From the NCBI GenBank assembly GCA_020061125.1, contig JAGUYV010000495.1, positions 1 to 30,070 of the forward strand: 30,070 nt of DNA, in the 5' to 3' direction. Below the pieces are notes generated by a model. The model saw only the letters and a list, made by a program, of their open reading frames with translations. It did no database searches and had not been told where the DNA came from. Positions 9,104 through 16,349 of this stretch are shown in pieces. Position numbers and translations under genes: made by a program. The DNA comes from a bacterium. GTDB taxonomy: Bacteria; UBP15; UBA6099; DSWB01. Every line of letters starts with the position of its first letter. Within the stretch, counting starts at the first letter, position 1.

Positions 9104-10183
9104 ATGACGGACGAAAATTCCGCGCGCCAGTCTCTGACCAGAACCGCGGCCCTACTCGGCGCGAGCATTGTCCTGATCAGCCTTCTGCATTATCTCACCA
9201 GTCTCGAATACCACATGCTGCATTCCTTTTTCCAGAGGCTGTACTACATCCCGATCATTTTCGCGGCGCTCATGCTGGGACTTCGCGGCGGGGCTGCCAC
9301 GGCTCTGGCCTGCACTGCGGCTTACGCGCCGCATGTAATATTCCAATGGGGAACCATGGGAATGCATTTCGCGGACCAATTGAGCGACATGCTCATGTTC
9401 AATGTGGTGGGCGCAATCACGGGTCTGCTCTCGGACAAGGAGCGCCGCATGAAAGACATGTACCGCGACGCTTACACGCGACTTCAGGAGTCCTTTGACA
9501 AAGCGCAGGAGGCGTCCAGAATGGCGGCCATGGGACAACTCGCCTCGGCGGTGGCGCACGAAATCCGTAACCCGCTCAACGGCATCAAGGGCGCGCAGGA
9601 TATCCTGTTCGAGACAATCTCCTCTGACCGGAAAGAATACAGATTCGTGGATATCTTGAAAAAGGAAACCGGGCGGCTCGAAGACATTGTCACGGAATTC
9701 CTGGATTTCGCAAGGCCGCGCGCGCCACGCCGCATCATGGCGAATGTGCTGCATGCGTTGCGCGCGGTAGCGGACTTAAGTCAACAGCACGCGGCCGCGC
9801 GCGGCGTGTCCCTTTCCGTGGACGAATCCTGCGCGGATCTCTGCGCGCTCATGGACCCGGATCAGATCCGCCAGGCGCTGCTGAACCTGGTGCTGAACGC
9901 CATAGACGCATGCGAAAACGGTGGCGTTGTCAGTTTGGGCGCGCGGCGTGAGCCGGGAGGCGCGGCCATCGAGGTTCGCGACAACGGCGCGGGCATCGCC
10001 CCCGATGAACAACATCGCATCTTCGAGCCGTTTCATACGACAAAGAGCCGTGGGACCGGTCTGGGACTCGCCGTTTGCAAAAGTATCGCCCGGGCGCACG
10101 GCGGAACCATAAGCGTGCAGAGCGCGCCCGGCCAGGGCGCTGCATTCATCATATTCCTGCCGGATCCGGAGAGGTCCGAATGA
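9104..10183 (+). CDS. Membrane sensor histidine kinase (ZraS/AtoS-like catalytic part)
   Basis: A 359-residue kinase. Four hydrophobic segments in the first ~115 residues ('LLGASIVLISLLHYL', 'YYIPIIFAALMLGLRGG', a 'ALACTAAYAPHVIFQW' segment and 'MLMFNVVGAITGLL') form a compact membrane sensor with only short loops, not a periplasmic sensor domain. A short coiled stretch leads to HisKA with His152 ('VAHEIRNPLNGIKG') and HATPase with 'LNLVLNAIDAC', 'VRDNGAGI' and 'GTGLGLAVCK'. ATG 9104 is chosen because the upstream in-frame sequence overlaps the divergent promoter and is not protein-like. The stop overlaps the regulator's ATG (ATGA at 10180). The link to the metal genes downstream makes a metal or envelope-stress signal likely; this is inference. 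Confidence 0.9.
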   Translation: MTDENSARQSLTRTAALLGASIVLISLLHYLTSLEYHMLHSFFQRLYYIPIIFAALMLGLRGGAATALACTAAYAPHVIFQWGTMGMHFADQLSDMLMFNVVGAITGLLSDKERRMKDMYRDAYTRLQESFDKAQEASRMAAMGQLASAVAHEIRNPLNGIKGAQDILFETISSDRKEYRFVDILKKETGRLEDIVTEFLDFARPRAPRRIMANVLHALRAVADLSQQHAAARGVSLSVDESCADLCALMDPDQIRQALLNLVLNAIDACENGGVVSLGARREPGGAAIEVRDNGAGIAPDEQHRIFEPFHTTKSRGTGLGLAVCKSIARAHGGTISVQSAPGQGAAFIIFLPDPERSE

Positions 10184-11547
10184 AACAGCACATCATCCTA
10201 TTCGCAGACGACGACGCCAGCCAGCGCGAGGTGGCCGCGTACCGGCTCGAACAGGCGGGCTACACGGCGATCACAGCAGCCGATGGCGCGCAGGCTCTGG
10301 ACCTGTTCAGCCGTCACACGCCCAGCGCCGTGATCACGGATCTGCGCATGCCCGGAATGCACGGACTGGATCTGCTCGCACAAATCAAAAGCCTGTCCCC
10401 GGACACCGCGGTCATTGTTGTCACAGCCCACGGGTCCATTGATTCCGCGGTCGAGGCCATGAAACGCGGCGCTTTCGACTACCTCCAGAAACCTTTCTCT
10501 TCCGAGCAACTCATCCTGTGCGTGGAAAAGGCGCTGCGCGTTGCCGATATCGTGCAGGAAAACAGGTATCTGCGCCAGGTGGTCGCGGACAAATTCCGAT
10601 TCGAGTCCATGATTGGAACCTCGCCCGGAATGGAAGCCGTGTTCCGCACCGCAGCGCAGGTGGCGCCGCGCGACGCCACAGTGCTGCTGCTGGGGCAGAG
10701 CGGCACAGGCAAAGAACTTCTGGCCAAGGCCATCCACTTCCAGAGCGCGCGGCGCGACAAGCCGTTCGTGGCCGTGAACATGGCGGCCGTGCCCGAGACC
10801 CTGGCCGCGTCGGAACTTTTCGGCCACGCCAAAGGAGCGTTCACTGGGGCGATAGCCGACAAGCCGGGCCGTTTCGAGCAGGCGCACCGCGGCACGCTGT
10901 TCCTTGATGAAATCGCGGATTTGCGTCCCGAGCTGCAGGGCCACCTGCTGCGCGTGCTGCAGGAAAAAACCGTGGAGCGCGTAGGAGAGAATAAAGCCCG
11001 CGCCGTGGATGTGCGCATCATTGCCGCCACAAACCAGGATCTGGAGGAAAAGGCGCGTGAGGGCGAGTTCCGCGAAGATCTTTTCTACCGGCTCAATGTG
11101 GTGCCCATCACCCTGCCGCCTCTGCGCGAGCGCACCGGCGACATCCCCTTGCTCCTCGATCATTTCAACAAAAAAATCAGCGCAGGGTCGGGCGCGCCTC
11201 CTCTGCGGTTCTCGGACCACGCCCTGCGCGCGCTTTCGGCTTATTCGTGGCCGGGCAATGTGCGCGAACTGGAGAATCTTGTGGAACGATTATCCGCAGT
11301 CACCGAGACCGGGATTGTGGACATTGCGGATCTGCCCGAGTCTCTGCGCCGCCCGGGCGGAGCATCCGCGCGCCTGTTCGTGGATCTGCCCGACGACGGC
11401 ATTTCCCTTTACGACATCGAAAAAGCAGCCATCGAGCGCGCTCTGGAAAAAAACAGCGGCAATCAGTCCCGCACCGCCCGGTTTCTGAACATTCCCAGAA
11501 ACACCCTGCTGTACCGCATGGATAAACTCGGCATCCCCAGAAAATGA
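10180..11547 (+). CDS. NtrC-family sigma-54 response regulator (ZraR-like), likely activator of the metal-binding operon
   Basis: A 455-residue activator. The receiver has phospho-Asp D54 ('VITDLRMPGMHG') and Lys in 'YLQKPF'. The AAA+ domain has Walker A 'GQSGTGKE', intact 'GAFTGA', Walker B 'GTLFLDEI' and 'WPGNVREL'. The Fis-type C-terminus is 'NQSRTARFLNIPRNTLLYRM'. The start ATG overlaps the kinase stop codon, so the pair is coupled. Its stop codon lies inside a perfect 16-bp palindrome (11545-11560), and a sigma-54 promoter follows at 11658, placing a probable target operon immediately downstream. The arrangement recalls ZraSR controlling ZraP, but the target genes are different, so it is not named zraR. 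Confidence 0.94.
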   Translation: MKQHIILFADDDASQREVAAYRLEQAGYTAITAADGAQALDLFSRHTPSAVITDLRMPGMHGLDLLAQIKSLSPDTAVIVVTAHGSIDSAVEAMKRGAFDYLQKPFSSEQLILCVEKALRVADIVQENRYLRQVVADKFRFESMIGTSPGMEAVFRTAAQVAPRDATVLLLGQSGTGKELLAKAIHFQSARRDKPFVAVNMAAVPETLAASELFGHAKGAFTGAIADKPGRFEQAHRGTLFLDEIADLRPELQGHLLRVLQEKTVERVGENKARAVDVRIIAATNQDLEEKAREGEFREDLFYRLNVVPITLPPLRERTGDIPLLLDHFNKKISAGSGAPPLRFSDHALRALSAYSWPGNVRELENLVERLSAVTETGIVDIADLPESLRRPGGASARLFVDLPDDGISLYDIEKAAIERALEKNSGNQSRTARFLNIPRNTLLYRMDKLGIPRK

Positions 11548-11583
11548 CGGATATCCGTCACCGCTTCTGACCAATATGCGGCA
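11545..11583 (+). promoter_or_regulatory. Tandem candidate enhancer sites for the NtrC-type regulator
   Basis: TGACGGATATCCGTCA (11545-11560) is a perfect 16-bp palindrome. A second element, TGACCAATATGCGGCA (11568-11583), matches it at 11 of 16 positions. Centres are 23 bp apart, about two helical turns, and lie about 108-131 bp upstream of the predicted sigma-54 start, the usual place for NtrC-family enhancers. The first site contains the stop codon of the regulator gene. Confidence 0.55.
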
Positions 11584-11657
11584 ACGCAAAACCCTCACCC
11601 AATCTTCTAAAATTATTTCTTCCTCTTAACACGACACTTTTCGTTTCTGCATGCTCA

Positions 11658-11673
11658 TGGCATGAACCTTGCA
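11658..11673 (+). promoter_or_regulatory. Sigma-54 (RpoN) promoter
   Basis: TGGCATGAACCTTGCA fits the -24/-12 consensus TGGCACG-N4-TTGCA with one mismatch. The invariant GG (11659-11660) and GC (11671-11672) are exactly 10 bases apart. The start is expected near 11684, leaving a leader of about 32 bases that contains GGAGG (11701) before ATG 11716. Confidence 0.8.
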
Positions 11674-11715
11674 TTTTCATGTCGCAGTTATGCCGGAATC
11701 GGAGGCGAAAACGCT

Positions 11716-11877
11716 ATGAAGCCACTACTCGCCGCACTCTTTACGGCAGCATTAGCAGCCACAACCGCGGTCACCGCCCTGCTCTTCCGGCAGTTCGAAT
11801 ACATGCTGCGCGAACATGCCCACTCCATGAAACCGGGCATCGCGGAACCCACTCAAGAAAGGAAGATCGCAACATGA
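11716..11877 (+). CDS. Small (53-aa) single-pass membrane protein
   Basis: A short gene with a strong ribosome site (GGAGG at 11701-11705, 10 bases before ATG). Residues 1-24 are hydrophobic and Ala/Leu/Thr-rich, either a signal anchor or signal peptide. The tail is polar with 'MLREHAHSM', a possible metal ligand cluster (two His, two Met). The stop overlaps the next start (ATGA at 11874), so it is coupled to the DUF3347 gene. I recognise no family. It is the first gene behind the sigma-54 promoter, so a role in the same response is likely. Start at ATG 11662 is rejected because it lies inside the promoter. Confidence 0.65.
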   Translation: MKPLLAALFTAALAATTAVTALLFRQFEYMLREHAHSMKPGIAEPTQERKIAT

Positions 11878-12503
11878 AAACACAAAAAACATTCACCGGA
11901 CTGCTGTTGCTCCTGGCGATCGCGCTGGCCTGGGTTGTTCCCGTCCAAGCCGCCAAAACGCCAACCGTTCAGGATCACATCACCGCCATCGCAGATGCGT
12001 CTGTGAAAATTCATGGCGCCCTGGCTTCGGACAGCGTCAAGGATGTGCGCAAGAACGCCGCGGACATCGTGAAATCAGCGGACGCCGCCATCAAGCTGGC
12101 GGCCAAGGACAAGAAGAAAAATGCAAAGCTGATTGACGCGCTCAACGGCGTGATAACCGCGGCTGCGGATTACGGCAAGGGGTTGAAAAAGGATGAAGAA
12201 ATCAAGATTGACGCGGCGCGCGAGAATTTCTATCCGCTGTCCAGTTCGATCATCGAACTCGTCAAAGGACACCTGCCCGAGAAAGCCGCGGCAAAGTACA
12301 CCATGTTCCACTGCCCCATGGCAAAGGGATACTGGCTGCAAAGCGACGCCAAAAAACTGCGCAATCCCTATTACGGCAGCGAGATGCTCGAGTGCGGCAA
12401 GAAGACCGCAATCAAGGATTACGACCCCAAGAAATGCAAATGCCACGACAAGCACGAGCACGGAAAGCTGGATGAGAGCAAAAAGAGTGAGCACAAGCAT
12501 TGA
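11874..12503 (+). CDS. Secreted DUF3347-domain protein with Cys/His-rich tail (metal binding)
   Basis: A 209-residue protein with a clear Sec signal peptide (residues 1-26, cleavage after 'VQA'). The mature part is helical and Lys/Ala-rich, ending in the DUF3347 signature: 'HCPM' (H146, C147, M149), 'YWLQ', 'NPYYG' and 'MLECG' (C174). This is followed by 'KKCKCHDKHEHG' (C188, C190 and several His) to the end. DUF3347 is usually met in the periplasm with, or fused to, CusB-type adaptors and is thought to bind copper or similar metals; here it is free-standing with an extra ligand-rich tail. It is co-transcribed with the 53-aa gene from the sigma-54 promoter, separately from the efflux genes, and could act as a periplasmic metal buffer or chaperone. 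Confidence 0.88.
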   Translation: MKTQKTFTGLLLLLAIALAWVVPVQAAKTPTVQDHITAIADASVKIHGALASDSVKDVRKNAADIVKSADAAIKLAAKDKKKNAKLIDALNGVITAAADYGKGLKKDEEIKIDAARENFYPLSSSIIELVKGHLPEKAAAKYTMFHCPMAKGYWLQSDAKKLRNPYYGSEMLECGKKTAIKDYDPKKCKCHDKHEHGKLDESKKSEHKH

Positions 12504-12573
12504 ATTACGGTTGCGCGCTGATAGGCGCTCACGGCGCTAAACGAGAACAAGGAGCAAATGAAATGCGCAATAG

Positions 12574-12602
12574 TTGACATAATGCCCCCATTATGATATC
12601 TT
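12574..12602 (+). promoter_or_regulatory. Sigma-70-type promoter with palindromic operator ahead of the efflux operon
   Basis: A perfect TTGACA (12574-12579), 17-bp spacer, TATCTT (12597-12602, 4 of 6). The spacer is almost entirely taken up by an 18-bp perfect inverted repeat, CATAATG-CCCC-CATTATG (12578-12595). A protein bound there would cover the promoter. The start near 12609 gives a leader of about 50 bases with GGAGG (12649-12653) 7 bases before ATG 12661. Confidence 0.65.
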
Positions 12603-12660
12603 TGCCGCAGTTCATTTTCCAAAATCTTTTGAGACGCTTGCGGATTGTGGAGGTCTGATC

Positions 12661-13335
12661 ATGTTCGATAGACTTGAAACAATTCACCCCATGATAGTCC
12701 ACTTCCCGATCGTTCTGATCATTGGATCCCTTGCCGCATACGCCGCATACGCCGCCACGCGAAGGGAATTCTTCGCCCTGGCTGGGGCGTGGACAGTGCC
12801 TCTGGGCGCCGTAGCGTCAGCCGCCGCGGTCATCGCTGGTAAAGTTGCCGAAGCCCATGCATCTCACAACGCCGAAGCCCATGTGATACTGGAGCGCCTG
12901 CACAAGCCATTGGGCTACACCGTCCTTGTGCTAACGGCAGTGCTGACAATCTGGGGCTTCGTCTCACGCTGGAAATTCCAAGGAGCCAATCTTGCTGCAT
13001 TTCTGTGTGCTCTAATACTAACAACGATTCTCACAGCCGCAACCGGGCATTACGGAGCGACCATGGTGTATGAACACGGAATGGGCGTGAACCCCGCAGT
13101 CCTCAAGCCCTCTGCACACGAGCATGACCGTGACTCTCATAAAAGCCACGAATCCATGCGCAGGCGCATGAATGGGTCCAACGGACATGCGCACGAGCGG
13201 CGTCAAGGCGCGTCGCACAATCATAGCGAATCAGGGGATCTCGAATCCGCTCCTCACGAAAACCGAAATAGTAATTCATCATCGAATCATGAGGATCAAG
13301 ATCAATCGCACAGCGGCCACGAGCACGAGCATTAA
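12661..13335 (+). CDS. DUF2231 membrane protein with His-rich C-terminal tail
   Basis: A 224-residue inner-membrane protein. The DUF2231 start 'IHPMIVHFPIVLI' (His9, His14) is followed by four hydrophobic segments (about 10-31, 38-60, 84-102, 110-132) with conserved His in 'HKPLGY' and 'ATGHYGA'. DUF2231 proteins are often encoded near metal or cytochrome genes but their reaction is unknown. Residues 151-224 form a polar tail with 14 His, ending 'HSGHEHEH', which would bind divalent or soft metal ions. The tail-coding DNA is visibly lower in GC than its surroundings. It is the first gene of the efflux operon, 27 bases before the first TolC-like gene. Confidence 0.85.
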   Translation: MFDRLETIHPMIVHFPIVLIIGSLAAYAAYAATRREFFALAGAWTVPLGAVASAAAVIAGKVAEAHASHNAEAHVILERLHKPLGYTVLVLTAVLTIWGFVSRWKFQGANLAAFLCALILTTILTAATGHYGATMVYEHGMGVNPAVLKPSAHEHDRDSHKSHESMRRRMNGSNGHAHERRQGASHNHSESGDLESAPHENRNSNSSSNHEDQDQSHSGHEHEH

Positions 13336-13362
13336 ATCTTGCACGATATGGAGTTGATCCAC

Positions 13363-14748
13363 ATGACTTCAAAACTCGGTAATCTTACGCACCGGCTATT
13401 GCGAATGCCCGTGCTTCTTTTATGCAGCGTTCTGCTCGCGTCCCCGCCATCAATGGCCATGGACGCCGCGGCCGCAACAGGTCAAAGACTGACAGCCGCT
13501 GTCAGCGAATCCACGCCGGACATGGAACCAGCGCCCGGAGGCCTGGCCGCGCTCCTGCGAGAGGCGTTCGCACAAAACCCCGGCGCGGCCGCTGCGCGCG
13601 CTTCATGGCTGGCCGCTCTCCAGGAACATCCCCAGGCTACCGCCCTGCCCGACCCCATGCTCGAATTCATGCGCGAGGAGAACGGTTATGAACTCATGCT
13701 CTCGCAGATGTTCCCGGCGCGCGGCATGCTGCGCATCAAGGGAAGCATGGCGGACGCAAGGGCTGAAATGGCGCGTCTGAACTACGAAATGACAGTGCGC
13801 GATCTGGTCACGGACATGCGCACACGCTACGCGGAGCTTCAATACCTTGACCGCGCCATCGAACTGACCACGCAAAACCTGGTGCTCGTCGAGCGTCTCG
13901 TCTCCATTTCGCAAAGGGACTATGGCGCGGGCAAAGCACCTTTGAACGATCTCATGCGAGCACAGGCCCAGCACGCGCAGGTGGGGTATGATCTGCTGCT
14001 GCTCCAGGAAGTCCGGGACACCGAGACCGCACGCATGAACGCCCTGCTCAACCGCGCGCCCGAAACTCCGCTGACCATTCTCTCGCAACAACCCGTGGCC
14101 GCCCCTGCCCTTGATATCGAAGCACTGTATGAAATCGCGCAAGCTGCAAGACAGGAAATTCTCATGGCGGTAGTCGGCGAAACCATGGGTGAGCTGGACA
14201 TGGGCATGGCCAAAAAGATGTCCCGGCCCGAGTTTGTGCTGGGTGTGACGCGCCAGTCCATGGAAAGCAGCGCGGCCATGAGTGGAGCGGATGCGGAAAT
14301 GGGCGCGGCGCCAGCCTCAACGGGAAACGATGTTTCATGGAAATTCACCGTGGGCATGACCATACCCCTTTGGGCCGCGCGCAACAGGGCCGCAGTGCGG
14401 GGAGCGGAGCATAAACTCGAAGCCGCGCGACACGCCAGACAACAGAGCGTGAACCAGGCGCACGAACAGATCAAGAGCCTGCACTTCAAAATCCGCACAA
14501 GCGCCCGGCTCGTTGAACTCTATGAGCAGACCCTGGTTCCGCAGGCGCGCCAGGCTCTGGAACAGAGTGAAGTCATCTACAATGCTGGCACATCTTCAAT
14601 ATCGGAAATCATCGAGGTGCAGGCCGTGTGGCTGAATTTCGAGCTGGCGCTTGCACGCGCACGCGCCGATCTGACACAGAACATCGCCATGCTTGAAATG
14701 ACAGTGGGCGCGCCCATTGACTCAATATCCGGAGGTGGCGCGCAATGA
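13363..14748 (+). CDS. TolC/CusC-like outer-membrane efflux protein (first copy)
   Basis: A 461-residue outer-membrane efflux protein with a signal peptide (about 1-33). Two long helical halves are typical of OEP: 'VTDMRTRYAELQYLDRAIELT' is one repeat's coiled-coil region (broken here by charged residues) and 'YEQTLVPQARQALEQSEVIYNAG' its counterpart near the C-terminus (length slightly over twenty only when joined; shown at 14521-14588). A Met-rich stretch (about nt 14164-14320, with 'GELDMGMAKKM' and 'MESSAAMSGADAEMG') lies between the halves. ATG 13363 is preferred over ATG 13348 because GGAG sits 9 bases before it. Its stop overlaps the ATG of the second TolC-like gene. It should form the outer-membrane exit channel for the CusBA pump. 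Confidence 0.88.
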   Translation: MTSKLGNLTHRLLRMPVLLLCSVLLASPPSMAMDAAAATGQRLTAAVSESTPDMEPAPGGLAALLREAFAQNPGAAAARASWLAALQEHPQATALPDPMLEFMREENGYELMLSQMFPARGMLRIKGSMADARAEMARLNYEMTVRDLVTDMRTRYAELQYLDRAIELTTQNLVLVERLVSISQRDYGAGKAPLNDLMRAQAQHAQVGYDLLLLQEVRDTETARMNALLNRAPETPLTILSQQPVAAPALDIEALYEIAQAARQEILMAVVGETMGELDMGMAKKMSRPEFVLGVTRQSMESSAAMSGADAEMGAAPASTGNDVSWKFTVGMTIPLWAARNRAAVRGAEHKLEAARHARQQSVNQAHEQIKSLHFKIRTSARLVELYEQTLVPQARQALEQSEVIYNAGTSSISEIIEVQAVWLNFELALARARADLTQNIAMLEMTVGAPIDSISGGGAQ

Positions 14749-16349
14749 CCCGCATTCCCGCCTTCGCAATCACACACGCAATGAAAATCCCCGCACGATT
14801 GATTCACCTGTCACTTATCGTCATTTATTTTACCATTGCGCCAATGGCGCGCGCCGCCTCGCCCGCGCACAATACAGATTATGCTCCGGCATTCTTCGAG
14901 CAGGCCGTTCGCAACGCCGAAACCTCGGAGCAAAGCATGTCCGCGCACCAGATCCCGGACATGTCCGGCGCTCAAGCGGCTTTCGAGGAATCCTTGAAAG
15001 AACTGCGGGAACACGCCGCACTAGCAGCGAGGAGAACACCCGCGGACATTCTGCACGATTTCCTGCCACAAGAAATCATTAAAGGAATGAACGCAGCGCG
15101 CGCGACTGACCCGGACTACGCCGCGAAACTCTTTTCCGGAGGCGTAACGCTCGAAATAATTCTTGGCGCGGCCGTGGCGTACAGCCCCTCGATCAAGGGC
15201 GCGGAGCAGGATTTCAATGCGGCCATGAACCGCTTCAGCCAGGCCGAATATCTGAACCAGCTTGTGTACCAGTACCTGGGTTTTACGCAATCGCTGGACA
15301 TCATCGCAACGCCCCAGAAAAACAAACGCATGACGCAGATGAGCTGGCCCTTTCCCGGATCCGCATCGTTGCAAGCCGGCGCCGTGAACATTGATGTAGA
15401 AACCGCGCGCGTGAACTTCGAGGCCGCGGTGCGCGATGTCATGGCCGAAGTGAGCGAGGCGTACACCGAACTGCTATTCAACGAGGCCATGGCCGCAATC
15501 GTACGCGAGAACCTGGGTGTGGCGCGCAAGGCAGAGAAAACCGCCATCGCGCTCTACTCCACGGGCAAGGGAATGTATGGGGATATGGTCATGATCGCCA
15601 GTCGCATTGACAAGCTGGAGGCCATGGAGCAGAGCTTCACGCACAAACGGCGCGGCGCGGCGGCGCGCCTGCTTCAGACTGCGGGCCTGCCGCACGATAC
15701 GCCACTCGGCAAACCAGCGCCCTTCGCCGATTCGCCTCCTCTGTCCAGGGACGCCGCGCGCAAAGCCGCCGTCACGCACGGCCAGGAAGTGCGCGCCATG
15801 GAGCTTATGGTCCGGCGCATGGATGTGATGGTGGACATGGCCGCTCGAATGGCGTTTCCCGATTATTCATTGGGGCTGTCCTATTTTCAAAACCTGGAAA
15901 TGGAGCCAATGGCCGGGCAGAGCGCAATGCCAAATTTCGCGGTGCGCCCCATGGGACCTGGCGCCGCACCGTCATTTGCTTCGGAAAATTCCTACATTCG
16001 CGAACTGCGCAACGCGCGTGACGCCGCCGCTCAAAAACTCGACGACATGCGCAACCGCATGGCGGCCATGGCGGATCAAAATTACGCGGATTATCTCGCC
16101 GCCTCAAATACCGCAAGCACCATCCGCAATTCCACGATTCCCAAAGCTCGGAATGCATACGAAGCCGCGCTCGGATCGTACATGTCGGGCATGGGCGGTT
16201 TCACGGGGGTCCTTGACACACTGGAAATGCTGCTCGACGAAAAGATGGAGCTTCAGGACGCCGTGATGATGGCGCGCATGGCGCGAATCATGCTTGACAA
16301 AACCACAGGCGGCGGCGCGCACGCGATTAAAGGGAGCCAGAGCCAATGA
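14745..16349 (+). CDS. Second TolC-like outer-membrane protein, divergent and Met-rich
   Basis: A 534-residue protein directly following the first TolC-like gene (ATGA overlap) and overlapping cusB by the same ATGA pattern. A hydrophobic leader (about 13-40, ending 'PMARAASPA') indicates export. An N-terminal region of about 100 residues not typical of OEP proteins precedes the helical body ('VNFEAAVRDVMAEVSEAYTE', 'MELQDAVMMARMARIML'). Met is very frequent, e.g. 'MELMVRRMDVMVDMAARM' (nt ~15799-15852) and 'MEPMAGQSAMPNF'. It may be a second channel subunit or a metal-binding partner; similarity to TolC is weaker than for the first copy. ATG 14781 ('MKIPARLIH') is an alternative start that would give a shorter signal peptide. 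Confidence 0.78.
   Translation: MTRIPAFAITHAMKIPARLIHLSLIVIYFTIAPMARAASPAHNTDYAPAFFEQAVRNAETSEQSMSAHQIPDMSGAQAAFEESLKELREHAALAARRTPADILHDFLPQEIIKGMNAARATDPDYAAKLFSGGVTLEIILGAAVAYSPSIKGAEQDFNAAMNRFSQAEYLNQLVYQYLGFTQSLDIIATPQKNKRMTQMSWPFPGSASLQAGAVNIDVETARVNFEAAVRDVMAEVSEAYTELLFNEAMAAIVRENLGVARKAEKTAIALYSTGKGMYGDMVMIASRIDKLEAMEQSFTHKRRGAAARLLQTAGLPHDTPLGKPAPFADSPPLSRDAARKAAVTHGQEVRAMELMVRRMDVMVDMAARMAFPDYSLGLSYFQNLEMEPMAGQSAMPNFAVRPMGPGAAPSFASENSYIRELRNARDAAAQKLDDMRNRMAAMADQNYADYLAASNTASTIRNSTIPKARNAYEAALGSYMSGMGGFTGVLDTLEMLLDEKMELQDAVMMARMARIMLDKTTGGGAHAIKGSQSQ

Noticed and set aside
9104-12503. Naming the pair zraSR and the DUF3347 gene zraP
   Set aside because: The sensor has four membrane helices and no ZraS periplasmic domain, and the DUF3347 protein is not homologous to ZraP; only the regulatory layout is similar.
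12558-12596. A 12-codon ORF (ATG to TGA) with AAGGAG just upstream, as a possible leader peptide of the efflux operon
   Set aside because: It overlaps the -35 box and operator, so it would not be on the efflux transcript, and the ribosome site is only 3 bases from the ATG.
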